DNA of 60,654 nucleotides from Succinivibrionaceae bacterium (GTDB taxonomy: Bacteria; Pseudomonadota; Gammaproteobacteria; Enterobacterales; Succinivibrionaceae), in contig JAEEOK010000103.1 of NCBI GenBank assembly GCA_016284235.1, positions 1 through 60,654 of the forward strand, given 5' to 3'. Shown in pieces: positions 1 through 8,702 of the stretch (its first letter is position 1; each line of letters starts with the position of its first letter). Position numbers and translations under genes: made by a program. The notes under the pieces are model-generated. The model was not told where the DNA came from and searched no databases. It saw only the letters and a program-made list of their open reading frames with translations.

Positions 1-246
1 GTTGTTCTAATTTCATATTTTATAAGGATAAACTACCTCTTTAAATATCCTCACAGTTCTTAATTTAGGAGCTGTCTAAGATTTAACCATCCAACTAAAA
101 TTTATAGAGAACCATAATAAATTCTGGACAGAAACTTCAGAAGGCGTATGTAAATAATGTTAAAGTGATTTTCCGGTGCTTCATCATCATAAGGCTCCGG
201 GACAACAGATTCAACCGGTGTAATCACGGATAAAAAGGAAAACAAA

Positions 247-1227
247 ATGGGAACATATTCGAACATTGAGCTGAAACTGCACGACGGCAGCACAAAAATG
301 TACTCACTCAAAGGTTGCATGCCTGCAGCGGCACTGAATATTGTATCCGCTCCGTTCTGGAAGAAAAATTCCCTGGGGATTGTAGAAGCGCCAGATGAAA
401 GAAAAGTTTTTGAATATCTGGAAGAGGAACTGACCGCACATGAAAGCGAGTATGAAAGCAGCTGTTCCTACGACTTTCATCTGGATCTTTCAAATTATGC
501 AAAATCTACCTTCGGTCCTACACATCATGAAGGAGAAAAAAAAGAGGAATACCCGTTGCTTGCTTCTTGCGCCTTTGACGGTTTCAGCATAAACAGAGAC
601 ATTCTGTCCATGGTCAGCGACATTGTTGACCGACTAAACCGGCAGACTCAACAAGAAAAAAACGCAGATACGGTTAGGAAGGAAATTAACTCACATACAG
701 ACGAAAGTAAAAACAGCAATCCATTTCCATCTGACAGAGAAAACGGATACAGCACTAACGTCAAATGGGCTGTCAGGTACTTTGAAATAGCGGAACTCGT
801 CAGTACATGGTCCAAGGATCCGTCAACCAAAGTTGGAGCAATAATTGTTGGAGACAAAGGACAGATCATAGCGCAGGGATACAACGGTTTTCCTCGCGGA
901 GTAGAAGATCGCATGGAGCGGTACAACCACAGAGAAACTAAATACAAATTCGTGGTGCATGCAGAAATGAATGCCATTCTCAATGCCCTGTACAACGGAT
1001 CCTCTGTCGCCGGAGCTTCAATATACATTCACAATCTTCCGGTATGTCAGGAATGTGCCAAAGCAATAATACAATCGGGGATCGCAAAAGTATTCATCGA
1101 TACGGAAATTGAAGGAAAATGGCTTGACGCCTGGCAGATTTCAAAGGTTATGTTTAAAGAGGCTGGAGTAAAGGTCTATCTTCTCAGTGAAGATAAAACC
1201 AAACTTATTCAGATCGAACAACAGTAA
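247..1227 (+). CDS. Deoxycytidylate deaminase family protein with long N-terminal extension
   Basis: The C-terminal half (about residues 175-315) is a zinc-dependent cytidine/deoxycytidylate deaminase domain: it has KWAVRYFEIAELVSTWSKDPSTK-type opening residues, the HAE motif (H238, catalytic E240) and the paired cysteines C267 and C270 in PVCQEC. Family members convert dCMP to dUMP or act in nucleotide salvage. The protein is 326 aa, against roughly 150-180 aa for a stand-alone dCMP deaminase, because of an N-terminal region of about 170 residues that I do not recognise. The ATG at 247 follows an AAGGA seven bases upstream. It sits alone, in an AT-rich stretch beside trmL and a CRISPR array, so a role in phage defence (nucleotide-depleting deaminases are known) is possible but is inference. 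The deaminase call is firm; the substrate is not. Confidence 0.8.
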   Translation: MGTYSNIELKLHDGSTKMYSLKGCMPAAALNIVSAPFWKKNSLGIVEAPDERKVFEYLEEELTAHESEYESSCSYDFHLDLSNYAKSTFGPTHHEGEKKEEYPLLASCAFDGFSINRDILSMVSDIVDRLNRQTQQEKNADTVRKEINSHTDESKNSNPFPSDRENGYSTNVKWAVRYFEIAELVSTWSKDPSTKVGAIIVGDKGQIIAQGYNGFPRGVEDRMERYNHRETKYKFVVHAEMNAILNALYNGSSVAGASIYIHNLPVCQECAKAIIQSGIAKVFIDTEIEGKWLDAWQISKVMFKEAGVKVYLLSEDKTKLIQIEQQ

Positions 1228-1680
1228 CAGTCGAAAAACACTAATGTAGATAGTAACTTTGGGCAGGATTAAAAAAGAAAAATAGAAGGGGAAGGTTAAA
1301 CGAACTTGCACACAATGAACTTTCCGGCGTTTCAGTGCAAACTACAGTGATCACGAACAAAACTGGGAACCTGCGGGATAGCTTTTTTCTTTCTTATGAA
1401 GATATCAATTTTGCTATGTCCAGACAGGATGATGAGCCATCTGCCGATTGCTCTGTAATACTTTCTGAATCAATAAATCTGATCACGTCTAAACTGCAGA
1501 TCCGATGGAATTTATAAATTTGTCACGAAATTTTTAGAGTGACTCAGTTTTTCTGAGATAAAACTTGATATCAAATCATACCTTGATCTCTATGAATTTA
1601 TCATGTTCCCTATCAGCGATGCGTAAAAACAAAAAAGTACAATTCAACACATAAACAATTAGATTCCGCAGTAATCAAAT
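1228..1680. other. Intergenic stretch without a convincing gene
   Basis: AT-rich DNA between the deaminase and trmL. The only open frame is 60 codons from a GTG (1335-1517) with no ribosome binding site or recognisable motif. I see no RNA gene or strong terminator. Confidence 0.5.
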
Positions 1681-2154
1681 TTAGTTTTCTCTGCACCCGG
1701 CAAACCCCTGCTGACGCCATGCTTCATAAAGCAGAATCGAAACAGCATTCGCCAAATTATAGCAACGACTTCCAGAAACCATCGGGATCCTGATTTTCTG
1801 TTCTTCCGGCAAAGAATCGGTAAAATCATCAGGAAGTCCTGACGTTTCCCGTCCGAAAATTAAAACATCATCCTTGGAAAATTGCACGCTGTCGGGGAAT
1901 GTATGACCTTTGGAAGTTGCTGCAAACACCCTCGCTGAAGGCAACATAATAGTATTCAGACATTCCTCTATAGAGTTATAGCTCTTAATATTGACGAATT
2001 CATGGTAATCAAGCCCCGCCCGAAGAAGTCTGCGATCATCAAGAATGAATCCAAGAGGACGGATAAGAGAAAGCTCTGAACCGGTATTTGCACAAAGACG
2101 GATGATGTTACCCGTATTGGCGGGAATTTCCGGACGATACAAAACTACATTCAT
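1681..2154 (-). CDS. trmL: tRNA (cytidine(34)-2'-O)-methyltransferase
   Basis: This 157-residue protein has the compact SPOUT fold sequence of TrmL (YibK): an N-terminal MNVVLYRPEIPANTGNI segment, then the knot-forming SAM-binding motifs FGRETSGLP (around residue 98) and RIPMVSGSRCYNLANAV near the C-terminus. TrmL transfers a methyl group from S-adenosylmethionine to the ribose 2'-OH of the wobble base 34 in certain leucine tRNAs. Length matches the family (about 155-160 aa), and the ATG gives a full N-terminus. It is a single-gene unit flanked by accessory DNA: the deaminase to its left and a CRISPR array behind its promoter. Nothing looks broken. Assignment is by motif reading and is secure. 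Confidence 0.93.
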   Translation of the reverse strand: MNVVLYRPEIPANTGNIIRLCANTGSELSLIRPLGFILDDRRLLRAGLDYHEFVNIKSYNSIEECLNTIMLPSARVFAATSKGHTFPDSVQFSKDDVLIFGRETSGLPDDFTDSLPEEQKIRIPMVSGSRCYNLANAVSILLYEAWRQQGFAGCREN

Positions 2155-2376
2155 AAAAAACTTATCCTAAAGTGTCTCCAAAAAATAAGTAAAAACTTTT
2201 TCAACCATAAAGAAGATTGTATATCTAAAGGAGGAAAAATTCCAAGGATTGCAATTTTACAAGTCAAGACCAAACTATCCTTTAATACAGTAACAAACTG
2301 AATGATATGCTGAATTAGTGTCAAGACTGAACTCTCACTTGTAAAAAGGCCCTAGTGATGTGGCGATGGCTTTGAT

Positions 2377-2930
2377 ATATCAATTGAGCCGGTAAAAATA
2401 CCGGACTCTCACGAAAGACTTCACTGATTGTTGAAACTGCCGCACGACTGTTTCAATTGAGCCGGTAAAAATACCGGACTCTCACCAGCTGATCTGCGCG
2501 GGGTGGAACTGACAGAAGAGCAGTTTCAATTGAGCCGGTAAAAATACCGGACTCTCACCGCTATCAATGATCTGCTTTGGAAAGCCGAGTTTAAGTTTCA
2601 ATTGAGCCGGTAAAAATACCGGACTCTCACCTGATACTGAGATGGAAAAACTGGAACAGGAATTTAATTCGTTTCAATTGAGCCGGTAAAAATACCGGAC
2701 TCTCACTCAGAGTGGGACTGGGTTCCACGTGAGGGATGCAGCAAGTTTCAATTGAGCCGGTAAAAATACCGGACTCTCACTCAGGCATGTGACCGTGCGA
2801 GAGCAGAAAAATATGATTTCGAGTTTCAATTGAGCCGGTAAAAATACCGGACTCTCACTTGCGATTAACACGCAACTGCCACCATACGTATTTGAGTTTC
2901 AATTGAGCCGGTAAAATACCGGATTCTCAC
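2377..2930 (-). CRISPR. CRISPR array, 8 repeats and 7 spacers, 36-bp repeat with AUUGAAAC-type handle
   Basis: Eight repeats start at 2377, 2450, 2523, 2595, 2671, 2745, 2823 and 2896. Six are identical 36-mers beginning GTTTCAATTGAGCC and ending CTCAC on the plus strand; spacers are 37, 37, 36, 40, 38, 42 and 37 bp. Read on the minus strand the repeat ends in ATTGAAAC, the usual crRNA 5' handle in type I-B/I-D/III systems, so transcription is most likely leftward. The first repeat (2377) has lost that handle (ATTGATAT on minus), as expected of the trailer end, and the last (2896-2930) is 35 bp with one A deleted in the loop and one C-to-T change. Each repeat contains a CCGGTA/TACCGG stem. 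No adaptation or interference genes are present except the split Csm6-like gene downstream. Confidence 0.97.
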
Positions 2931-3333
2931 AGGATACCTTTTCCGCCTAGGAATATCAAGGCTTCAGATACCATTTTGCGAGCGAGAACACAATTTTTTA
3001 TTTTTGTTCCTTTCGCTCATTTTCATCGATTTTTATGATTTAGAAACACCTGTAAAAACAACAGGTTATACTCTTGCGAGCGAGAATAGCGATCTAAATC
3101 ACATTTTTAAAACAATTTGATCTGCTTCACAATTTAATTGTTCATTTTTTAATCAATAGGTTTCATTTGAAACTATTAACTTTATATAGGTCGTAAATCT
3201 GTTACTCAAAGCTGCTGTTTTTTCAATATATATCTTTTTTTAAAAGGTCGTAACTCATTGAAATCACTTGTATTTATTGCATTTTATATTGATTTTATTT
3301 GAGTAAATATATCATATAATATATACTTAAAAC
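2931..3333 (-). promoter_or_regulatory. Probable CRISPR leader and IS upstream region
   Basis: About 400 bp of strongly AT-rich, gene-free DNA on the side expected for the leader if the array is transcribed leftward. A 13-bp direct repeat TTGCGAGCGAGAA occurs at 2976-2988 and 3074-3086. The right part also serves as the upstream region of the transposase. I could not define the IS left end or a leader promoter, so the call is positional. Confidence 0.45.
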
Positions 3334-3347
3334 AAGGAGGGCGACAA

Positions 3348-5084
3348 ATGCCGGCAAAACACTCAGGAGAAATCAAAACAAAAATCATTCACCAGTCTCA
3401 GAAGAATGGTGATATATACGTTCTTGAAAGAAAAACTGTATATGATCCGGACAAGCAATATAACAAAGTACTGAGCTCCAGACTGATAGGGAAAATTCCA
3501 AAAGGAGAAAAGGATCCTGTTCCTACCCGTCCTAAAAGAAACAAGACTGTTAAATCAGAAAAAGAAAGCGAAATCGTATTAACCAAACGTGTGCCAGTCG
3601 GCATGATGGACATAATAGACCGCATAGGTAAAGTATCCGGAATTGATGACGCTGTCTATTTATCTGCTGACACCGGTACTGCACAGAAGATTATATCACT
3701 GGCCAGATACCTTCTGGCTGCAAACGGACAGTCGCTTTCCGGAATACAGACCTGGCAGTATAATCATCGGCTGCCCTATGAAGACGGCATCTTTGAAGAT
3801 GTATATCAAAATCTGTTTATTCAAGTTGGAAGGGATGAAAATCTTCAGCGAAACTTCTTTCAAAAACGCCGTGGATCATTATCCGGTAAGGATGTACTTG
3901 CCTATGACACATCTGCAGTCTCCGTTTACGCAGAAAATCAAAATGATTCAAAGAGCTGTTTTAACAAATCCCGTGACAGTCTGAAGACGATAAAGATGCT
4001 GATCCTTTATTCCGGTGACACCAGACAGCCCGCTGCATTTGCCAGACAGTCTGCCTGCCTTGAGGATGTAACATCTGCAGTCAGTGCAATAAAGCAACTG
4101 TCAGATTTAAACGTAAATACTGCAGAAACAGTAACAGACAGCGGTTATTATCCCGAACAGAATATTTCAGAGCTGCTTCAGACAGGTTTTGATTTCATCA
4201 CCCGGGCAGACATCAGTCTTGCATGGATCCGCCGAGAGATTGACAGTTACAGGGAGGAACTTGATGACTTCCGCACTTTATGTCCTTTTGACCATAACAC
4301 TCATGGCGTAACAGTGACTCTTATGCACGATTTCAAGAAAATCAGCAAATATTCAAGGAATAAAAGGGGAAGTGAAAAAAGTTCCAAAGAGGAATGCTCA
4401 TATAAATGCAAGATATACCTGCATATATATTTCAGTCATTCCAGGCACGATGATGATAAAACATCTCTTCAAAGTGATTTGAATGAACTGAAGACTCTGC
4501 TTGAAAGCGGTATCTCTGCGAGTGAACTGACTCCTTCAGCGCAGGAAAAGCTCAGCAGGTATTTCACGCTCGGGAAGCAGGGCTGCAAAATAACCGCGGC
4601 AGCTAATAGCAGGGCCATAAAGAACACCGCCAGGTATCACGGATATTTTGCTCTTGTTTCCAGCAGAGAAAAGGATACGTTTGAGTGCCTGCGAAAGTAC
4701 CGTAAAAAAGAGAGCATTGAATCATTCTTTGAATCAGGAAGGGATACAGGAGCAGGAATGCGGGACACAGATTATCTGACGGGCCGCATGTTTGTACAGT
4801 TTGTCTCGCTGTGCTACTTCGAGTATTTCAGTGAGGAAATCCTCAGGATCAGAAAGGTTCTCGACAGTGAGATCAGCAGCGGTAAATTAAAGGGTAAAGA
4901 ACTCAAAACCGCCAAGCAGCTTAGGACATGGATCGGCAAAACACCTTTACATCAGCAACTGCAGTGGTTTGACGCAAACGGGCAGACCGAAATATCAGAT
5001 AAACTTCGCAGTCGCAGATGGAATACTGAAACAGCCTTATGTGATGCACTTTATCTGGAAAAAATCGGACTGCATCATAATTGA
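3348..5084 (+). CDS. IS1634-type DDE transposase
   Basis: A 578-residue transposase of the IS4 superfamily, IS1634 type. Visible landmarks are the first catalytic aspartate in DVLAYDTSAVS (about residue 187), the second in TVTDSGYYPE (about residue 264), and the YRKKESIESFFES segment (about residues 446-458) that corresponds to the Y-(2)-R-(3)-E-(6)-K catalytic glutamate region of this superfamily. The ATG follows a strong AAGGAGG eight bases upstream and the frame is intact end to end, so the element may be active. Terminal inverted repeats were sought within about 200 bp on both sides but none was convincing, so only the gene is annotated. It lies between the CRISPR array and the split Csm6-like gene, and its insertion may have separated them from missing cas genes; that is inference. 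Confidence 0.85.
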   Translation: MPAKHSGEIKTKIIHQSQKNGDIYVLERKTVYDPDKQYNKVLSSRLIGKIPKGEKDPVPTRPKRNKTVKSEKESEIVLTKRVPVGMMDIIDRIGKVSGIDDAVYLSADTGTAQKIISLARYLLAANGQSLSGIQTWQYNHRLPYEDGIFEDVYQNLFIQVGRDENLQRNFFQKRRGSLSGKDVLAYDTSAVSVYAENQNDSKSCFNKSRDSLKTIKMLILYSGDTRQPAAFARQSACLEDVTSAVSAIKQLSDLNVNTAETVTDSGYYPEQNISELLQTGFDFITRADISLAWIRREIDSYREELDDFRTLCPFDHNTHGVTVTLMHDFKKISKYSRNKRGSEKSSKEECSYKCKIYLHIYFSHSRHDDDKTSLQSDLNELKTLLESGISASELTPSAQEKLSRYFTLGKQGCKITAAANSRAIKNTARYHGYFALVSSREKDTFECLRKYRKKESIESFFESGRDTGAGMRDTDYLTGRMFVQFVSLCYFEYFSEEILRIRKVLDSEISSGKLKGKELKTAKQLRTWIGKTPLHQQLQWFDANGQTEISDKLRSRRWNTETALCDALYLEKIGLHHN

Positions 5085-5200
5085 TGATTTTAGAACAGAT
5101 TAAGCTGCTACATGATTGCAAGAGATACGTAAAAAATATGCCACCTTACACGAACAGGGTGACACAAAAGACTGTCATGTTGAATACTCAGGGAATGTAC

Positions 5201-6367
5201 TCAAAGCTGCCTCAGGCTGATTTCTTCGTCAGAAACAGTAAGCTTTTCAAACGGCAGAGATTCATAACCCGGCATTGCAACCTGAGACCATTTGAGACCT
5301 ATTGAGTAATTTTGCTCGCGCGTGTTATTAATTCCTCGGCATTTAATACACAGAATATCTGCAACTGCGTCAGGACAGCTGGATTTTATAGCATTATTAA
5401 CGGCATCCTGGATTTTTTTCCAATTATCAATGTGGGCATTTTTAAATGAATCCTCATTACAGATGTAATCAAGCTGATTACGCTTTTTCGGCGTTTTCTG
5501 ATCATATTCATCATCCCAGTCAGGACATGCCTGCCCCATCCCGTTATAACTGAGTCCTTCTCTCCTGTCAGCGTAATCTTTCCATTTCTCTGTTACGACA
5601 TCATAAACATACCAGAACCCTGTTTTTGGAGATTTCTTTTCTCTTTCCGAATCCGCAAGGCATTTTCTGCTGCATACATCTCCTATAATTTTGTTGATCT
5701 CAGAAACAAAAGAATCGGTTCCGGACCATTCACGATCTACAGGCGTATACGAATAGAGTTTAAGCCAGTATCTGAATAAGGATGGAATGGAGCTTTCCTT
5801 TGAAGGTTTAACGACACTGGCAGGCTTACGCAGATTATCCAGAAGCATTCGGTAAAAAGCCATCTGCAGAGCCTCCAGCTTAATAACAAACGGTTTATCT
5901 GTTCTTGTATTGTTTACGATAAGTTTCAAATTTCTGTAATCCACCATCAGCATGAGATCTTCAGATTTTACGCCAAGCTCGTAATTGATGGCTTCAACAG
6001 CATCCGAATATGCTGTTGTACTGTTGCCGCTAAACAGTTTTGAACCTTTTTTTGAATCCTTGAGAAGATGACCGAGTTTGATAAACGGTATGAAAGATAA
6101 ATCAACCTTTGCATCCATCGCATCAATATTTTCCTGATCCGCATTTACCAAAGGCATGGATTTTACTGTAGGATAGTAAAATTTAGGCGACGATCTGTCC
6201 AGACGTTCAAATTTAGGATCAACAAGAACATGTGTAAGTTCATCATCCTCACGTCCGAGAATAGACATTGTAGATCCCATCAGATAACTCATGGTCTTTC
6301 TTCCGCCGGCTATGGATGCCACGATAGGATAGTATTCACTTTCATCTTCACCGTACCGTCTGTCCAT
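5201..6367 (-). CDS. Csm6/NE0113-family CRISPR ancillary protein, C-terminal part (split gene)
   Basis: The frame opens MDRRYGEDES and within 25 residues shows SIAGGRKTM and then LTHVLVDPKFE and FYYPT, motifs of the second half of the NE0113-type CARF domain (TIGR02584/PF09623, often named Csm6 ring nuclease). CARF domains bind cyclic oligoadenylate made by type III effector complexes. The remaining roughly 320 residues have no motif I can name with confidence. Its ATG overlaps the TGA of the upstream frame as ATGA, yet the two frames together are needed to complete one CARF fold, so this is either a frameshifted gene or two translationally coupled halves. A single inserted base at the junction would fuse them. 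Downstream, 116 bp separate it from the transposase end. Confidence 0.75.
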   Translation of the reverse strand: MDRRYGEDESEYYPIVASIAGGRKTMSYLMGSTMSILGREDDELTHVLVDPKFERLDRSSPKFYYPTVKSMPLVNADQENIDAMDAKVDLSFIPFIKLGHLLKDSKKGSKLFSGNSTTAYSDAVEAINYELGVKSEDLMLMVDYRNLKLIVNNTRTDKPFVIKLEALQMAFYRMLLDNLRKPASVVKPSKESSIPSLFRYWLKLYSYTPVDREWSGTDSFVSEINKIIGDVCSRKCLADSEREKKSPKTGFWYVYDVVTEKWKDYADRREGLSYNGMGQACPDWDDEYDQKTPKKRNQLDYICNEDSFKNAHIDNWKKIQDAVNNAIKSSCPDAVADILCIKCRGINNTREQNYSIGLKWSQVAMPGYESLPFEKLTVSDEEISLRQL

Positions 6368-6711
6368 CAGTCCTTTGTAGTTTTGAAAATGAAGTCAGCA
6401 GCACATCGTTCATCGCAGTCAGTTCTGATATCATCAAGAAAGCCGCCGTCCTGATCGAAAAAAACATGAATGTTTCTATCTTCAACTGTCAGCGGCTCCC
6501 ATCCGTACTCGCTGCACATCTTCAGAAAGATATTCTTCTCGGGATCATCAGACAGAAGCTGAATAAGGTTGGACTTTCCACGAACTGTTGTAATGACATG
6601 AATTTCATGAATGTCATAACCAGTGGACTTAAGTTTGAAAAAGGTTTCGGTTATGATCTGGGGAGTCTCACCGGATACTGCAAGAAGTATGTACTTTTTA
6701 TTCGGATTCAT
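6367..6711 (-). CDS. Csm6/NE0113-family CRISPR ancillary protein, N-terminal part (split gene)
   Basis: This frame carries the first half of an NE0113-type CARF domain: KYILLAVSGETPQIITET at the N-terminus (strand 1 and the following loop), then IHVITTVRGKSN, GWEPLTVEDRNIHVFFD and LDDIRTDCDERCAADFIF, all in the order found in that family. It then ends at a TGA overlapping the start of the next frame. I place the start at the ATG at 6711, which has AGGA nine bases upstream; a TTG at 6732 would add seven residues. Known function of the family is sensing or degrading cyclic oligoadenylate in type III CRISPR immunity. No cas10 or other type III gene is in the window, so the gene is an orphan here. 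Confidence 0.75.
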   Translation of the reverse strand: MNPNKKYILLAVSGETPQIITETFFKLKSTGYDIHEIHVITTVRGKSNLIQLLSDDPEKNIFLKMCSEYGWEPLTVEDRNIHVFFDQDGGFLDDIRTDCDERCAADFIFKTTKD

Positions 6712-7350
6712 AAACTTATATCCTCGCTTCAAGGACCTCAGGGGAAAACATTATTTTTCAGTAAAACTGCAGCCGGCATTATTCAATGCAAAAAATTGAC
6801 AAGACAGTTCACACATAACACAAATATTCTCACATATGACTTTCTTTTTAAGTTATTAGCTACACATTTACAGTTTTTTATCAAAAATCAAACAAAACCG
6901 TTTCAGCAGATTTTTAGGCAGTGCAGAACAATGTTTCAGAAAGTCCTGCGACAAATAACTCTGTTTCATCTGTTTATCCCTATTATCACCGATTAAGCAG
7001 CCTGATACTGTTTTCAGCCGCGGCCAAAACTACATTTTCTGTTAATTAATCGCAGATGTCCTCACGTCTGAAGATTTTGTTAAAAGGGTACTGCCCTGGC
7101 AAGACGGCTGAGATATTACCGAAACGGAAATTCACTTCATCAGTCAAGCACGGCTGTTTAGGGTTCTAAAAACGATTTTTCCTAAAATCTCTCAGAGACT
7201 GTTTATCGAAACGACGGGACAATTTCGTGACATTCATAATTCTGGTGAATTTAATGACCGGCTTCAGCTTTGAAAAATTCCGTTATCAAATCATCAGCCA
7301 TAAAGAAACAGGATCCGGATCAGCGCGTGAACAAAACCTGGTCCAGACAC
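6712..7350. other. Gene-free stretch upstream of the Csm6-like gene and downstream of tusA
   Basis: About 640 bp with no convincing open frame on either strand; the one long plus-strand frame (6466-6996) mostly runs antisense to the Csm6-like gene. It should contain the promoter of the Csm6-like gene, and possibly decayed accessory DNA. I found no repeat, RNA gene or clear terminator. Confidence 0.45.
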
Positions 7351-7578
7351 CTATCTGCGAAGAACAAAGACATAAGGTGAGTCAGATGTGACACTGACAA
7401 GAGTGTACCCCAGATGTGTGCAGAGATTCGGAACATCCCTCAAAGTCGCAGGATCGTCAGCAATAATCTCAAGAATGTCGCCCTCGGAAAGTTCACGCAT
7501 TTTTTTACGTATCAGCATCAGCGGCTCCGGACAGCGCAGTCCGAGAACATCGATTTTTTCTTTTTTAGCGTTCTCCAT
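7351..7578 (-). CDS. tusA: Sulfur carrier protein TusA
   Basis: A 75-residue TusA/SirA-family protein with the canonical sulfur-carrying motif LRCPEPLMLIRKKM; the cysteine of CPEP accepts persulfide sulfur from a cysteine desulfurase and passes it on, classically for 2-thiouridine formation at the tRNA wobble position and other sulfur needs. The C-terminal beta strands SEGDILEIIADDP and VFVLRR match the two-layer fold. The frame stays open further upstream, but MENAKKEKIDVLGL is the natural N-terminus and gives the family's normal length. It overlaps the end of the preceding glycosyltransferase by 14 bp, so the two are probably cotranscribed. A second, variant TusA-like protein with a CPNT motif lies at 51813. 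Confidence 0.92.
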   Translation of the reverse strand: MENAKKEKIDVLGLRCPEPLMLIRKKMRELSEGDILEIIADDPATLRDVPNLCTHLGYTLVSVTSDSPYVFVLRR

Positions 7579-8674
7579 CAGAGCCCCGTTCCAAATCAGA
7601 ATCACTGAATTCAGATGTTTCTTCAGTCTGAGCATTATCCTTTTCATCAAGATCATGCACAAGCATCTCAATCCTGCCTATAATCATGTCAAGAGTGATA
7701 TTGAACATAGCCTTAGGATCACGAACCCTGGTGCGCCACGGCAGTTCCGCAGGATCCCTGCCGTATTCACGGCGAACCAAATCCTCATAAACACTGACGC
7801 AGTATCTGCGATCATTATAGGGTCCGACCCTCTGCGGATCATGAGTTGCATAAAGTCCTATAACCGGGGTTCCCATCGCATTTGCCATATGAACAGCTGC
7901 TGTATCTGCAGAAATTACAAAATCAGCAAGTCTGATACACGCCATGCACTGAGGCAGTGTGGTACGTCCGATAAGAGTCATCGTCTGCGGAACGGCATTC
8001 ATCAGAGACTGTTCAAACTTAAGTTCCTCGGGAGAACTGCCTCCGATCAGAACAGGACACATGTTCTTCGATACCAGATAAGCTGCAGTTTTAATGCAGC
8101 TTTCAATCGGCCAGTCTTTATATCTTTTGCTGGTACACGGAGAAATAATACATATTCTGCGATAATTTGACGCTTTCCCCAGAAGTTCAGAGGAACGTTC
8201 CATAAGATCGGGACTAAAGAAAAATTCCCATTTCGGTGCTGACGGCCTGAAATCCATGGCGGAGACAAAACCCATGAAACCGTCCACCACATGTCTTCCC
8301 CCGCCCGGAGCAATATGACGGTTTACAAACAGACTCTGAAATTCTCTTGCCCTTTCAGAATCGAAACCTACTCTTTCCCTTGCACTGATCATGATCGATG
8401 CAAGCGACGCACTCATTGCATACTGCATCAGCAGAAGATAATCAAAGGTGCGCCCCTTCATCAGATGTCTGAGTTCCTTAAAACCCCTGATACCGTCCTT
8501 GCGGTAGACAACAAACTCCACTTCAGGCATCAAGTCCTTAAGCAATGCATATGCGGCAGGACCGATAATCCATGTAATTTTCGCCTTCGGATTCTGCTTC
8601 TGAACGGCAAACACCGCCGATGCCGCATTTATACAGTCACCTATAGCGGACAGCCTCAGAATACAGATACGCAT
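7565..8674 (-). CDS. GT9 lipopolysaccharide heptosyltransferase (OpsX/WaaC-like)
   Basis: A 369-residue family 9 glycosyltransferase. The N-terminus MRICILRLSAIGD is the signature opening of ADP-heptose:LPS heptosyltransferases, and the C-terminal Rossmann domain has CIISPCTSKRYKDWP and the nucleotide-sugar site SADTAAVHMANAMGTPVIGLY. Such enzymes add heptose to the Kdo region of the lipopolysaccharide inner core at the cytoplasmic face of the inner membrane. The pattern RERVGFDSERAREFQSLFVN resembles the OpsX-type heptosyltransferase I more than E. coli WaaC. The last 25 residues are acidic and low complexity. It overlaps tusA by 14 bp. Family is certain; the exact acceptor is not. Confidence 0.85.
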   Translation of the reverse strand: MRICILRLSAIGDCINAASAVFAVQKQNPKAKITWIIGPAAYALLKDLMPEVEFVVYRKDGIRGFKELRHLMKGRTFDYLLLMQYAMSASLASIMISARERVGFDSERAREFQSLFVNRHIAPGGGRHVVDGFMGFVSAMDFRPSAPKWEFFFSPDLMERSSELLGKASNYRRICIISPCTSKRYKDWPIESCIKTAAYLVSKNMCPVLIGGSSPEELKFEQSLMNAVPQTMTLIGRTTLPQCMACIRLADFVISADTAAVHMANAMGTPVIGLYATHDPQRVGPYNDRRYCVSVYEDLVRREYGRDPAELPWRTRVRDPKAMFNITLDMIIGRIEMLVHDLDEKDNAQTEETSEFSDSDLERGSDGER

Positions 8675-8702
8675 GAAGTCATCTCCTTCCTGTCAAAACT
8701 GA

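Noticed and set aside
1335-1517. 60-codon frame from GTG in the first intergenic region
   Set aside because: No ribosome binding site, no motif, isolated; probably chance.
2377-2930. Repeat stems as a series of terminators
   Set aside because: Regular 72-78-bp periodicity with unique spacers and handle sequence shows a CRISPR array.
3121-5200. Terminal inverted repeats and target duplication of the IS1634-type element
   Set aside because: Candidate ends such as the two GGTCGTAA copies at about 3190 and 3247 have no inverted partner beyond the gene's 3' end, so boundaries are not called.
6466-6996. 176-codon plus-strand open frame
   Set aside because: About half runs antisense to the Csm6-like gene and the rest is low-quality sequence; no binding site or motif.
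7388-8170. 260-codon plus-strand open frame over tusA and the GT9 gene
   Set aside because: Antisense to two well-identified genes, cysteine/arginine-rich and without motifs.
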